This document shows, piece after piece, positions 10,700 through 22,480 of a DNA stretch of 64,000 bases. The position numbers were made by a program, and so were the translations under genes. Below the pieces are notes generated by a model. The model made no database searches. It saw nothing but the letters and a program-made list of their open reading frames with translations, and was not told the origin of the DNA. Every line of letters starts with the position of its first letter. Position 1 is the first letter of the stretch. Where the stretch lies: contig JAWHQI010000263.1 of NCBI GenBank assembly GCA_033032865.1, positions 1,178,001 to 1,242,000 of the forward strand. Direction: 5' to 3'. This stretch comes from Dactylorhiza incarnata (Eukaryota; Streptophyta; Magnoliopsida; Asparagales; Orchidaceae).

Positions 10700-12859
10700 T
10701 GTAACAACCGTAATTTAATACGCAAAACAAAAATTTATCTCCAGGGCCCGAGCGCGAGCAAAATTGATCAAGCCAACGTCGGGACAAGGTACAAATTTTG
10801 CTACACTAAATGGTTGCACGTTCATCAATTAGTTATTGAGAGTGGTTAAAGGTTTAATCGATGCATCCCTTTACCTTTCACGGCTTCAATTAGGAGTTAT
10901 GCGTAACTGCCCCTTAATAACATTACCGCTGCGTAGCCCCTTTGCACTCGTACAACCTTTCGCAAAATAGGAAACCATCGCTCCCCTCCCCCTCGTGGTC
11001 TCTCGTCTGCGCTGCCTGAGCCATCGCCGAGACTTCTCCCTCGCCTGGGAGTTCACCGACTGTAACCCAGGAAGGACCACGCTCTCCCCCTCCGTCAATT
11101 TAGAGCACCGACTCTTCCTTCCGCCGTAGGGAGTGCGACTCCACTGCCTCGTTCAGCTGGAGGAGTATCGACAGTAAATCTTCATTTCCGCCTGCGATTT
11201 TTCTCTCGTCATCTCTGCTTAGGAGGTCCTGATCAGAAGGCCACCCAGATTACGATCCCGTCCTATAAGTTAATAAATTTCTTCGTAGACGACCTTCTTT
11301 TCTTCTCTTCATAGTCAGCGAGGAAATCAGCCCCGTATTTTTGTTTTAATTCAGGGTTGGTAGATTTCGATCCAGTTGCTTGTTGATCCGTCGACTTCAT
11401 CGTTGTTCGTACGTTTGGGAAGCGGTAAAAGCCCTTTTTCCATCTTGCTCCAAGTCTTTATTTACGTTCATTTTCAACGCATGCGATGTTATGATATGTT
11501 CTTGGAAACCCTAGGAGGGAAGAAGAAAAAAACTGTGTAAAGTTCAGTATAATTCGGAGGAAAGTATGCCGCCACGTCTTGTGTACGAGTGTCGTAGCAC
11601 CGCTGTAAGGAATTCTATTCTTTTTTGCTAGATATATCACTTAAATATACGCACCAACCTTTTATCTGATAGCAAGAGAGTATGTGTAATATTTTTATGC
11701 AATTGCCTACACTTTGATTTAGTAAATATATTGTAAGAAATAGTAGACCTGTATGAAATGCGTGAAATTGAATAGTACATGCAATTATAGTTTTTTCTTT
11801 TCTTTAGATGGGTAAATATGTACTACGCACCAGAAAAATAAAATGTATTCAAGGCGTGTCGTTAGCGTAAAATACAACCTCGTTGTCCAACTAAATAATT
11901 ATGAAAACCGATATTCATCTAAATTACTTAAGAGGCATGATTGAGTTTCTCTCCATCGTGACAGATAGAGGAGGCGCACTATCTTACTCATGGGGCGTAG
12001 TAGACCCTATGAGCGTCAAATATAGGGAGACATTTTCTCCATTAGCAATTCAGAAGATGCGAGTGTCCACGAGACACTAGAACCTTTGCGTTCGTTAGTT
12101 GGGGCTCGAATCGTTAGAATGCGCTCAAACAGATTCTCAGTATAAGACAATGTGAAGGATAACCACCAGATAAACAGAGATTGTGCATACGCCAAAAATT
12201 AGAAATAATGATATGGCAAACCCTTCCCTGATAGGACTTGAAAAACTGTGCACAAGACATTTTAAAACTAGAACAGACATTTATGTTAAATGTTTCTTGA
12301 AAAGCATGCTTAGAATAACATAAAATATCTTTTTTTTATATAACATGAAAAGATTATTTTAAACAAATGTATGCACTCATGTTTCTTCCAAATATTTTTT
12401 TAGCGTCACTAAGAAGAATGGTCTTCCTTACTCTCCAGTTGGGCTGACCCATTTTTGGGCTTATTATTACATGGGTCACAGGTGGGGTGTTGCGCCTAGG
12501 ATGAGCGCACTGCAGATGTTCCCCTTATAGTTTGTTATAAGTCTAGTTTATTCCATCAGTTCTGTTTTATGATATTGAGCATGTTTTCAGACTCTCTAAT
12601 GTTTCTTGTATCAGACTATGTATAAGACTTTCAGTATTTCAAGTATTTTGGCTCTTTAAATTTAAGTGGCTCTGTGAAATCAAGTTCGAGGTACACTTTT
12701 ACCCTTAGCTTCTTTTATTACTTCCGTTGTAAGTACTCCTTTAGCACTTTTTATTTATTCCTGCTATGTTACCATTTTATTACCGCTACTTGGTTTGCTT
12801 CTTATCACGGGGCCCGACCGGACTGCTGATTTGTGGTAAAACTAAGGTGGGGTTTTACA
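10700..12859 (+). mobile_element. Solo LTR G inside the element B left LTR
   Basis: The 2160-bp insert begins TGTAACAACC and ends GGTTTTACA, and is flanked by the 5-bp duplication 'accac' (10695-10699 and 12860-12864). The uninterrupted right LTR of B continues straight through this place. There is no internal domain, primer site or coding sequence, so it is a solo LTR left by LTR-LTR recombination. The TGTAAC..TTACA ends and the length suit a gypsy element. Orientation is inferred from the TGTAAC start. Confidence 0.85.
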
Positions 12860-13033
12860 ACCACTAGGTCCACTAGCCCAGGAAGTGGACTTCCAGTCCA
12901 CTTCCTTCCCCCTGGGACTGCATCTTTGATCCCGACGGCCTCCAATTGGTCGATCTTTTGCGTCACGGTCACCCTCTCTATCCCGACCTCATCCGCGTTG
13001 GGTCACACCGACTCGGAAAATATGAGGGTTGTA

Positions 13034-13194
13034 CGCAATCCCCGCTTTTTTTGAGCTTGCCTTAAGCTCGAAAAGAAAGTCCAACCCACCTATTTGACGA
13101 GTAGGTGGTACCTTAGGAGAATCCACGAAGGGCCCTGCCAACGGGATACTCCTGCCGAGATTTTCAGCTGAACCTGACTTGAGGCGGAAGGAGA
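13034..13194 (-). other. Element B internal edge with possible polypurine tract
   Basis: On the minus strand the sequence next to the LTR reads AAAAAAAGCGGGGATTGCG, a plausible polypurine tract (complement of 13034-13052). The remainder is unique spacer before the tandem array, and I see no ORF in it. Confidence 0.45.
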
Positions 13195-14266
13195 GCCTTT
13201 CTCCACTTAACCACCCTCCTGTGAGCCGAGCTCAACTGGAGGTGGAGAAAGCTCAACATCTTAGGTCGAACTAAGCCTGACCTGAGATGGAGGAAAAATC
13301 AACACCTCTAGTCGAGCCAAGCTCGACCTGAGGTGGAAGGCAAACCTTTCTCCATTTAACAACCCTCCTGTGAGCCGAGCTCAACTGGAGGTGGAGAAAG
13401 CTCAACACCTTAGGTCGAACTAAACTTGACCTGAGGTGGAGGAAAAATGCAACACCTCTAGTCGAGCCGAGCTCGACTTGAGGTGGAAGGCAGAAACTCC
13501 ACACCTACCAGGGAGCTAAGCTCACCTGGAGGTGGAGGAACTCAACACTAACAGAGAGCCGAGCTCACCTGGAAGTGGAGGAAACTCCACACCTAACAGG
13601 GAGCCGAGATCACCTGGAGGTGGAGGAACTCAACACCTAATAGGGAGCCAAACTCACCTGGAGGTGGAGGAACTCAACACCTAACAGGGAGCCGAGCTCA
13701 CCTGGAGGTGGAAAAAACTCCACACCTAACAGGGAGCTGAGCGCACCTGGAGGTGGAGGAAACTCCATACCTAACAGGGAGCCGAGCTCACCTAGAGGTG
13801 GAGGAACTCAACACCTAACAGGGAGCCGAGCTCACCTGGAGGTAGAGGAACTCAACACCTAACAGGGATCCGAGCTCACCTGGAGGTGGAGAAAACTCCA
13901 CACCTAACAGGGAGCCGAGCTCACCTGGAGGTGGAGGAACTCAACACCTAACAGGGAGCCGAGCTCACCTGGAGGTGGAGGAACTCAACACCTAATAGGG
14001 AGCCGAGCTCACCTGGTGGTGGAGGAAACTCCACACCTAACAGGGAGCCGAGCTCACCTGGAGGTGGAGGAACTCAACACCTAATAGGGAGCCGAGCTCA
14101 CCTGGAGGTGGAGGAACTCAACACCTAACAAAGAGCCGAGCTCACCTAGAGGTGGAGGAAACTCCACACCTAACAGGGAGCCGAGCTCACCTGGAGGTGG
14201 AGAAACTCAACACATAACAGGGAGCCGAGCTCACCTGGAGGTGGAGGAACTCAACACCTAACAGGG
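13195..14266. repeat. Element B tandem array, left part
   Basis: The main unit, about 44 or 45 bp (core 'cagggagccgagctcacc' plus 'tggaggtggaggaactcaac'), is repeated about 17 times from 13500 on. Two unit forms alternate: 'aactcaac' (44 bp) and 'aaactccac' (45 bp). The first 300 bp (13195-13500) hold diverged, longer-period copies ('tcgagccgagctcgac'). The array is cut by element C at 14266 and continues at 47810. Confidence 0.92.
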
Positions 14267-15860
14267 TGAAAGTGGAGGTTAGATCTTAAGTTACTCTAGA
14301 TCTTAAGTTACTCTAGAGGGGGGGGGGGGGGGGGGGGGGGTGAATAGAGTATTAAAATTTTTTATTAGTTTTTAAAGCAGAATTAAAATACTGATGTATA
14401 TATATGTGTAATGCAGTGTGTTATATAATTTGAATAAAGAAAAGCACACAGCACAGAAACAATACAAAAAAAAACACAAGCACAGGGGACACAAGGAATT
14501 ATAGTAGTTCCCCGATAAATCTGGGTACGTCTACTCTTCTATCACAGCTGGTAGGATATCCACTAGGAGTTTTTGATAAGGTGTCCACACAGCACAGAGC
14601 TTTTGATAAGGTGCTCAAGACCAGGGTTTTTTTTGATAAGGTGTCCACACACCAATAAGCTTTTGATAAGGTGCTTAAAAACCACACAAGGATTTTTTGA
14701 TAAGGTGTCTTGCCACCACTGTGTAAACTTTTGAAGGGAGAATTAACCCTGTACAAGATAAGGTAAGAAGGTTTAGAGTGTTCTTCTCTGTCAATATTTT
14801 TGAGAGAAGACAAAGGATGTTGAGGATGAAAGCTCCCCCTGTCTGTTTGGAGTTGTTGACAGCTTCAGGATGAAGCTTTCACTAAAATAGAAATCTTCTG
14901 TAGCAGATTAATCTGGAAGAAGTAAATCTTCAGATTGTTGTTGCTCTTTGGAAGATTTGAACTTGCAGCAGATCTGAGAGAATGAATGTTGTTCTCAGAA
15001 AGATGAAGATGCTGCCTTTTGGAAAAAGAAGACTGAAAGTATATGTTCTCTGTATGTTTATTCTTCTCCTGCTTTCTCTAATCCTTCTGTATTCTTGTTG
15101 TTCTAAAGGAACTGTATTTCTGAGAGACTTAGAAAAATAACTGTGAAAAATCTGTGTCACTCAAAAGGAGTACAACTGTTTTTGTATATACTTCCTTCTT
15201 TGATAGATTTCTGATTTTGAAATTCAAATCATCTGTTTTTAAGGAATATATTATTCTGGCTTAAATCCTTCTTGGAACTGTAACAGCCACCAAAACGATT
15301 TTGGAAGGTCCTTTTTGATTCCTTTATCGTGAAAGATGTCGTAGCATTAAATGTCAACGGCTATTCTTATCTTGGAATAGAAGGAATAAAAGAATATAAT
15401 AAATGAATAAGATATCCTTACAAAACTGACTGAATACGTCCAAAAGTACTTGAATAGATCCGTTAAGGTCGTCGATCTGTGTTCAGATAGTTGACAAAAT
15501 AACTGATATAAATAATCTGGACGTGTATTTGTCGAACTGAGCTTTAATATAGAATTTGTCGAGCTGTGGTTGGAATTCGTCAAACGCTGCTTGCCATTTG
15601 TCGAACGCCGCTCAGAGAATGTCGAGCACTGGATTTGGCTATAATTCTTCAGTCTGCTGAGAAGAATTTGTCGAACGAAGCTAGACATTCGTCAAACGCC
15701 ACTCGCCATTTGTCGAATGCTGGGAACTTAAATATTCCTTATGTTCTAGCTAATCAATCAGCCTAAAGACTTGACCCTTAAGCTATACAGTGGGGTCAAC
15801 TTGATCCTTAGTTAAAATATAGTGATCCTAGCCCAAAATAGTAATAGGGTTGTTCCAACA
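14267..15860 (-). repeat. Element C 3' LTR (left copy)
   Basis: It matches 46240-47809, beginning TGAAAGTGGAGG and ending TTCCAACA on the + strand. Compared with the other copy it has a 20-bp tandem duplication of 'agatcttaagttactct' and a G run expanded from 6 to 23 (14318-14340). A cluster of TTCGAC/GTCGAA motifs lies at 15465-15718, and the other copy has the same cluster. Confidence 0.93.
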
Positions 15861-15872
15861 ATCTCCCCTTAT
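15861..15872 (-). other. Element C polypurine tract
   Basis: The minus strand reads AATAAGGGGAGAT directly before the LTR start TGTTGGAAC, the expected plus-strand primer for reverse transcription. Element D has AAATAGGGGAGAT at the same place. Confidence 0.8.
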
Positions 15873-16059
15873 TTGGTTTAGGATACTATTTGACAATTAA
15901 TCAAATAAATACAATGGAAAAATATAAGCAGCAGAGCATAAAAGATATATATCTGACAGAATGAAAATTCATTTCAGCAGATTGAATAAAGATAGTGCTC
16001 TGAGTTCATTACAATCAAAATGTTTAACAATAACAAAAATAACTAAGTCTGAACCTCTT

Positions 16060-18854
16060 TTACTTCTTTGCTGATGGAGGTTTGAAGATGATTATCCTGT
16101 TTGGATCTTCAGACTTCTTCTTTCTTATGTAGAGATCTTGAGCTCCCAGTATAGTTTGAGATTTAACATGAGGGACAAAAGCTTCTGGGTGCTTCTCAAG
16201 ATATTCTTCAACATTGAATAATTCTTTGGAATTGTACTTGTCAAGCTCTTTCCTTCTGTAATCAGACATGGTAGAAATGTTTGTAAAATCTTTACCTTCT
16301 GATTTTGCTTTGTTAATCTGGGCATAAGCAATTGTTTCTTTGAGTCTTGCCATTTGAGATAATCTTTCCTCTTCAGGATCTGGAAGATAGGGAACATATT
16401 CTGAAATTTCAACTTGATCTTGAAGATCACTTTGAGAATTTTTATCTTGTGAAAAGATCCATCAGAAATATGAAGCATGTATTCTGAAGATATTTGAGGT
16501 GAAATAATGACTGGACTTTCTTGTGAAGCAACTGCTGATTTCTTAGAAGGAGGATTACTGGCTGACCCTGATACTTGAGATCCACTGGAACTACCAGATT
16601 TCCTTGAGTACTGAGAGCTGGGCTTCTGAGAAGTAGAAGATGGTCTTGCTGAGCCTGCTGATCCTGCTGGAGGAGGAGGATGGTTATATTTGACAGGCTT
16701 GTCAGAATAGTAACCAGTCTTCCTCATCTTCTTTCTTCTTTTATTCTCATTCCATGAGAATTTCATCCAATGTGGTGTATCTTTGTCAAGATTAATATTA
16801 TGAAGAACATAATAAGGGATATCATTCTCAGGATTTGGAGGCTTGGGAACAGCCTTTGACTTTGCTTTTCTTTTCTTTCTTTTCCTTGATAACGTGTCAT
16901 CAGAATCACTATCATTGTCTTCTTCATTAGAGTCAGAAGAAGGAATTGGATTATCATATAAATCATTGATCATTTTAAGAGCTTTGATTCTTTGCTCTTC
17001 AGCTTCATAAGCTTCATCCTCTGCTTTCCAGATTTCATCAAAGTCTGGAATAGGTGATTCATCAAAGACAAAAGTTGGAAATTCAAAATTACTGATAAAT
17101 TCTTCTGAAATTTTAACTGATTCATCTGCAAGACTTTGAACTGGAACTGGAACAAGGGCTGGAACTGCTCTTTGAATTGCAAAACTGCTAATGATCTTTT
17201 TCAACAAAACTTTGTCAATTGGAGTAGTATAAGGAACAATTGCTCTAGAATAATTATGATGTTTTGGCAGAATAGAGTAAATAGGATTGAACTTAGACAA
17301 TAAGGAAATAATATCTAGGGAGGGATGGATATAGATATTATTTAACTTTTCTATGATTGGTACTTCTGGAGCTTCTTCAAATATATCTACATCAGAAGTT
17401 TGAACTGTTTCTTCAGTATCCTCTTCAACAAAGACTGTATCTGTATCAAAAACTGTATCCTCTGAAATTTGAGCTTCTGGAACTTCTTCATGAGGCATCT
17501 CCCCCTGCCTAGCTTCAGGGAGAACTAAATCTAGGCCCCTAGAAGAAGGGACAGAGATGGAGGAGGGAATTGAAGATATAGTAGAAGATAGTCCAGAGAT
17601 TGCTTGAAGAATTGGAGCAATTTTTGCATCCAATGTGGAGTCAAGAGTAGAAAGAATGTGATAGACTGGAGCAAGTTTTGAATCCAGGATTTGGTCAATT
17701 TTGAGAAGAATATAGTCAAGAATTTGATCTGCAACAATGTGGAGATGTAGAAATAGCATTTCAGGTGGATGAGATGAAGATGGTTGAGAAGTGGAAGGAA
17801 TAGAAGTTGGTACAAAAATGTTTGCAACATTTGCATGTTGTTGAGGGATGTCAGAATGAATGGGGCAAGAATGATGGATGGGTGAATGATAGTCATCATG
17901 CATTGGAGATGGAGGTGGAGAAGTATGAGTGGTTAGAAGGGTATATGAGGATGGAATGTCATCAATGAGTGTGTGAGAGTTTTGAGGTGGAGATTGTGCA
18001 GGGGAAGTATTTTGAGGTGGAGATGGGAGAGGAGGAGAAGAAACAATAGGAGGAGGAGAAGAAGCTTCTAGAAGGGGCGAGGGAGTGACTGGATCAGTCC
18101 TTGTGCCTTCAGAAATTTTCTTCTTTGTAACTGCTCCTGTGTTCTTCTTGATAAACACCCTGTCCCATTTAGCAAAGAGAGCTGAGGTCAGCTTCTTGCT
18201 AGCATTAATGGTCACCTTGGGAGAGACCATAAGGTCTTGGTGTCTTTCCTGCAAAACAATTCCTATAATCCTTCCAAACCAGACATTTTCCTTTGAAATC
18301 TTCTTATTAATCAATCCAAGGAAGATTGATCCCTAGTTCACTTTCTTCTTTTCCATTATGGCCACCATCAACATAAATTGGTGCCTATTAATATAATCAT
18401 GTCCTGTTGTTTTCCCTAACAACACTTTGCCAACTATATCAGAAAGAAACTTATATTCCACAGATAAGTTCTTCTTAAGCAGGTGATTAGGGTTTCCAGT
18501 GGAATGACCCATTTTAATCAGTGCTTCACCAGTTTCAACAGAGCTAAGCTCTATTTCATCATCACCATTAACAAAACCAAAAACCTCAGTTAAAATGGTA
18601 GGGGTAAGAGAGACCTGGTGTCCTGAGATAGTTCCTGTCAGACTTTCATCTTCCTGCTTAGCTGTAAAACACCATTCCTTGATTTCTGCTGTGTGCAGCT
18701 TTATCCTCATGCTCATTAACTTCCTTAACTGCTGCTCTTCAAACAGTTGAAGAATATCCTTGAAGATTTGGTCATATTGAGTGAACGATTCCATGTCGAT
18801 GTCAAACCCGGCATCGAACTTCATCGAATATAGCGCGGCTTGAGAAATCACCAT
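16060..18854 (-). pseudogene. Element C third ORF (Sirevirus 3' ORF, unknown function), disrupted
   Basis: A frame of about 930 codons sits downstream of pol, as in the env-like ORF position of Sireviruses. I start it at the ATG at 18854; the open frame continues 12 bases upstream from a non-ATG codon. The N-terminal 175 residues (conserved with element D: 'GFDID', 'SDIVGKVLL') resemble the family annotated as putative plant transposon protein, known only from such elements. A TAG near 18333 replaces a Trp, then the frame reopens to about 16440, where a frameshift moves the C-terminus to another frame ending at 16060. The middle is Ser/Pro-rich and then acidic, followed by a Lys/Arg-rich patch. 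I see no clear signal peptide or membrane segment, so envelope function is not supported. Confidence 0.75.
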
Positions 18855-18866
18855 TTGTACCTGCAA

Positions 18867-19195
18867 GAGAGAGAGATCAAGTGCAGAGAGGAACTGGAGG
18901 GAAACGATTTCTGTAGGCGCAATCTATTATGAAATAGAAAAAGATATTATATAGACCAGAGAAGGAGGCGCATTTGAGGAGCGGGGTTCGACAAAAACCT
19001 AATAAAAATAGAAGTCGAAAAGACTTTAGGTCTCCGTCAGACAGCGTTCGACAAAAATATCCTTTTCGTCGACCACCGTTCGATAAATGAAATTGTCTTT
19101 ATCGATTCTAAAGTCAACAGGTTTGTCGACCGCCGTTCGACAAATGGTTCAAATTCGTCGTCCTCCGTTCGACGAATTTAGGGGATAAATAGAAA
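18867..19195 (-). promoter_or_regulatory. Palindrome cluster and TATA box upstream of the element C third ORF
   Basis: Between the end of pol and the third ORF are at least five inverted TTCGAC/GTCGAA units (18985-19185; for example GTCGACCGCCGTTCGAC). Downstream on the minus strand comes a TATA-like TCTATATAATAT (complement of 18944-18955), then a pyrimidine-rich leader with 'tctctctcttgcag' just before the ATG at 18854. The TATA-to-ATG distance is about 90 bp. This is an inferred internal promoter. Element D has the same arrangement of motif cluster then third ORF. Confidence 0.5.
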
Positions 19196-19204
19196 TATTA
19201 ATTT

Positions 19205-20689
19205 TTAACATATTGAATCTCCATCTATCATTCCTAGTTGATTTATAAAGAAGATGTGCTTCTTTTCATCCAAGGGCTTGGTGAAAATGTCAGCTCTTTG
19301 TAAATCAGTAGAAATGAACTGTAGGCAGATTTTATTTTTATCCACATTATCCTTAAGGAAGTGGTGTCTAATCTCTATGTGTTTAGTCCTACTATGGAGA
19401 ACTGGATTTTGTGTTATAGATATTGTACTTGTATTGTCACAAATTATAGTTGATTTATTTAAGTTGATACCATAGTCCAGGAGCTGATTTTGTATCCACA
19501 ACATCTGTGAGCAGCAACTGCCAGCAGCCATGTATTCAGCTTCAGCTGTTGATGTAGACACAGATGTTTGCTTCTTACAAAACCAAGACACAAGCCTATC
19601 ACCAAGAAACTGACAAGTTCCTGATGTGCTTTTCCTGTCTACTCTGCATCCAGCATAATCTGAATTTGAGAATCCAGTTAATTCAAATTCAGATGCTGTT
19701 GGATACCAAAGTCCTTGATTAGGGCAACCCTTTATATATCTCAAAATCCTTTTTAATAAAATTAAGTGAGATTCTTTGGGGTTAACTTGAAATCTAGCAC
19801 AAATACAGGTAGCAAACATTATGCCAGGTCTACTAGCTGTTAGATAAAGTAGTGAGCCAACAATTGCTCTGTATAATTTTGAATCAACAGGTTTCCCTGA
19901 TTCATCATTAACAACAACAACATTTGAGGGCATGGGTGTTTTCATGGTGGAAGAATCAGACATACCAAATCTTTTCACTAATTCCTTAGCATACTTAGAT
20001 TGGGATATGAAGATTCCATTTGGAGTTTGCTTCACTTGAAGACCAAGGAAGTATGACAACTCACCCATACTACTCATTTCAAATCTTGATTGCATTAGAT
20101 TGGAAAATCTTTTGCACAAATTTGAGTTAGTAGAACCAAAGATAATGTCATCTACATATATTTGAACTAGCAAAGTTTGATTTGTATGTACTTTGTAAAA
20201 TAAGGTTTTGTCTACTATGCCTCTACAGAAATTGTTTTCCAAAAGAAAACTAGCTAAAGTTTCATACCATGCTCTAGGAGCTTGTTTGAGACCATAGAGA
20301 GCTTTCTTAAGCTTAAATACAAAGGAGGGTTGAGTTGGAGAGGTGAAACCTGGTGGTTGTTCCACATAAACTTCTTCTTTGATTTCTCCATTTAGTTATG
20401 CACTCTTTACATCCATTTGATAGACTTTGAATCTTTTGTATGCAGCAAATGCAAGGAAGATCCTGATTGCTTCTAACCTTGCAACTGGTGCAAATGTCTG
20501 ATCATAGTCTATCCCTTCTTCCTGTGAGTATCCTTGAGCTACTAGCCTAGCTTTGTTTCTCACAATATTTCCCTCTGCATCCAGCTTGTTCCTGTAGATC
20601 CATTTGGTTCCAATCACTGGATAGTTCTTTGGTCTTGGAACCAAATCCCAAACCTTGTTCCTTTCAAATTGGTTGAGCTCCTCTTGCAT
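19205..20689 (-). pseudogene. pol: Element C reverse transcriptase and RNase H
   Basis: Copia RT: '[19 protein letters not shown]' at the start, '[16 protein letters not shown]', '[18 protein letters not shown]', and 'VYQMDVKSA' with the first catalytic Asp. A stop (near 20396) interrupts 'SA-LNG'. The second part (20365-19205) is open for 386 codons: 'LYGLKQAPRAWY', 'QIYVDDIIFGSTN' with the catalytic Asp pair, then RNase H with 'SDYAGC..DRKSTSGTC', 'STAEAEYMA' and 'TKHIEIRHHFLKD', ending at the usual copia C-terminus. Reverse transcription of the element RNA would be its role. The frame is broken, but this is the best-preserved pol part in the window. Confidence 0.92.
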
Positions 20690-21453
20690 TGCAAGAATTC
20701 AATTTGGATCCTGTTCTGCATCTTTATGGTTTGAGGTTCAACTTGTGATAGAAAGCAGGTGTGCATCTGATTTTGATGTAGTTGATGCCTTGTTTGAACA
20801 CCTGCAGAAATATCTCCAATTACTTGTGAAATTGGATGATCTCTAACTGTGATGGGGTCAACAGTAAGAGTTGGTTCAGCAATTGTATCCACTTGGGGAA
20901 TTTGTTCAGCTGCTATATCTTTTGAAGAGTGATCTGCTGTTGTCTGTCCTGAATTTTCAGCAAAAACTGGGAAATTTTCTTCTTTACTCTCTTCATCATT
21001 CTGCTGTTCAAGATTCAGAATTCCTTCTTTATGTAGAGCTAATTGATCTAGCTGCTCACATAATATATGTACCTCCAGGTTCTCTATGGTAGAAGGAATC
21101 TTCTCCTTGTAAAACATGTTAGTTTCATCAAAAGAGACATGCATAGATTCTTCAATTTTAAGAGTGGATTTAATATAAATCCTATATGCTTTACTGATTT
21201 GAGAATAACCTAAGAAAATTCCTTCATCTGATTTTGGTTCAAATTTCCTAAGGTATTTCATATCATTATTGTGAATATAACATCTACAGCCAAATGTTCT
21301 AAAATAGTTAACTTTAGGTTTCTTCCCTTTAAGTAATTCATAAGGAGTCTTTCCCTTAAGTTTGTGTATCAAACTTCTATTCAGAACATAATTTGCTGTG
21401 CTAACAGCCTCTGCCCAAAAGGATAGGGATAGATTATCATCTGCAAGCAATGT
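20690..21453 (-). pseudogene. pol: Element C integrase C-terminal part and linker to RT
   Basis: Downstream of the D insertion the integrase continues with 'FWAEAVSTANYVLNRSLI', 'TPYELLKGKKPKVNYFRTFG' and 'GIFLGYS..SKAYRIY', the conserved copia integrase C-terminus. An acidic linker follows. It is frameshifted near 20760, and at 20699-20701 a Trp codon of the conserved segment before RT has become TGA. The N-terminal half lies at 43086-44035. Confidence 0.88.
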
Positions 21454-22042
21454 TGTTGGGGAAATGATTTATCTTAACCCCTAAAATGAGTAGAATATAA
21501 ATTCTAAGAATGAAAAATTAGTCTAAGTAAATATGCGTCGAATAACATTCAACGCAACGTCGAAGTGTAGTCGACGTTCCTCTTAGAATGAGCTGAAGTA
21601 GCTCTAAACAGAATTCGACGTAACCTATGTCGACGTAACTCTGACTTCTAGTCGACGTATCTAGTGAAGTCGACGTATCTTAGTCGACGCACCTTCCATA
21701 TTCTCCTCTCGACATCCAGCCAGTCTGAAATCGACGCTTCCGTCGAATAGTAATCGATGTACGTTGATTTCTATGTCAAATTCAAAACATGCCAGATTTC
21801 TTTCCTTCTATCTGTAGATCTGAATTTTATGGAATGATGTTATTCTTTTCTAGCCGTTTTGAATCAGTCTTTCCTTCTAAATGATTTTTGGCTAAATTGA
21901 TTAAGTTTATTATGGATATTATTTGAAATCAGAATAATCTCTTTCCTTCTACAGCAATATTGATTATGGAATCTTTTTTTTCTTACCATTTCTCTAACTG
22001 CTAATTGATTATTCTCCTATAGTATTCTTTGATTAAACAGAG

Positions 22043-22051
22043 CTATAAATA
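22043..22051 (+). promoter_or_regulatory. TATA-like box in element D LTR
   Basis: CTATAAATA is followed by 'agaggga' and lies downstream of the palindrome cluster. The same sequence is in the 3' LTR at 42341-42349. Its position in the LTR fits the U3/R promoter; the transcription start is not visible. Confidence 0.55.
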
Positions 22052-22084
22052 AGAGGGAAGTTGGCAGAGAAGAAAATGAGAAGT

Positions 22085-22480
22085 CACTACAACAAACTGC
22101 ACCTGTTGTAAGGACAAAAATATAACTGAAACACAGTTTGTTACTAATAGTTATATTTAGTAACAAATTTTTGTTGTTGTTACAAAAAAGTACTTTTTTG
22201 TAACGAATATTTTAAACTTTGTTACAATAATAATTAATTCGTTACTATAAATATAAGTATTTGTAACAACACTAATGTTACGTTACAAATAGAAAACTTT
22301 TCTCACAATAAGTATCAATTGTAACCACATCATGAAAGTTTTTTGTGACAAAGACATTGTCCTTACTAATAGTAATATTTTATTATTAAAGTTTTGTTAC
22401 AAAAAATATATCATATTTTATTTTCAATTTTTGTACAATTTTATTATCAAATTATTGAATTATTATTTTTTTTTTGAAAA
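22085..22480 (+). mobile_element. CACTA-type transposon terminal fragment
   Basis: It starts CACTACAACAAACTG exactly where the D LTR is interrupted. Many subterminal copies of GTTACAAA/TTTGTAAC in both orientations follow, as is usual for plant CACTA (EnSpm) ends. The opposite end with TTTGTTGTAGTG is absent at the right edge (28305), so the element is truncated or rearranged. No transposase coding is seen. Confidence 0.6.

Larger units (their letters stand above)
9962..13033 (-). repeat. Element B left LTR, split by a solo LTR
   Basis: Matches 50048-50940 from 'ttgaaaccagagaactgg' to 'gagggttgta' once the solo LTR at 10700-12859 is removed, giving about 910 bp. Poly-G runs near 10273-10289 and 10330-10338 are longer than in the right copy. 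Confidence 0.85.

Noticed and set aside
10340..10849. ORFs on both strands across the B LTR (Trp-Thr-Gly-Pro-Leu repeats)
   Set aside because: They arise from the palindromic GAGTGGACC repeats and occur in overlapping frames on both strands.
16763..17899. Leu/Ile/Phe-rich minus-strand ORFs (67-122 codons) as membrane or env proteins
   Set aside because: They are out-of-frame shadows of the Ser/Pro- and acid-rich third ORF of C; hydrophobicity comes from the shifted frame.
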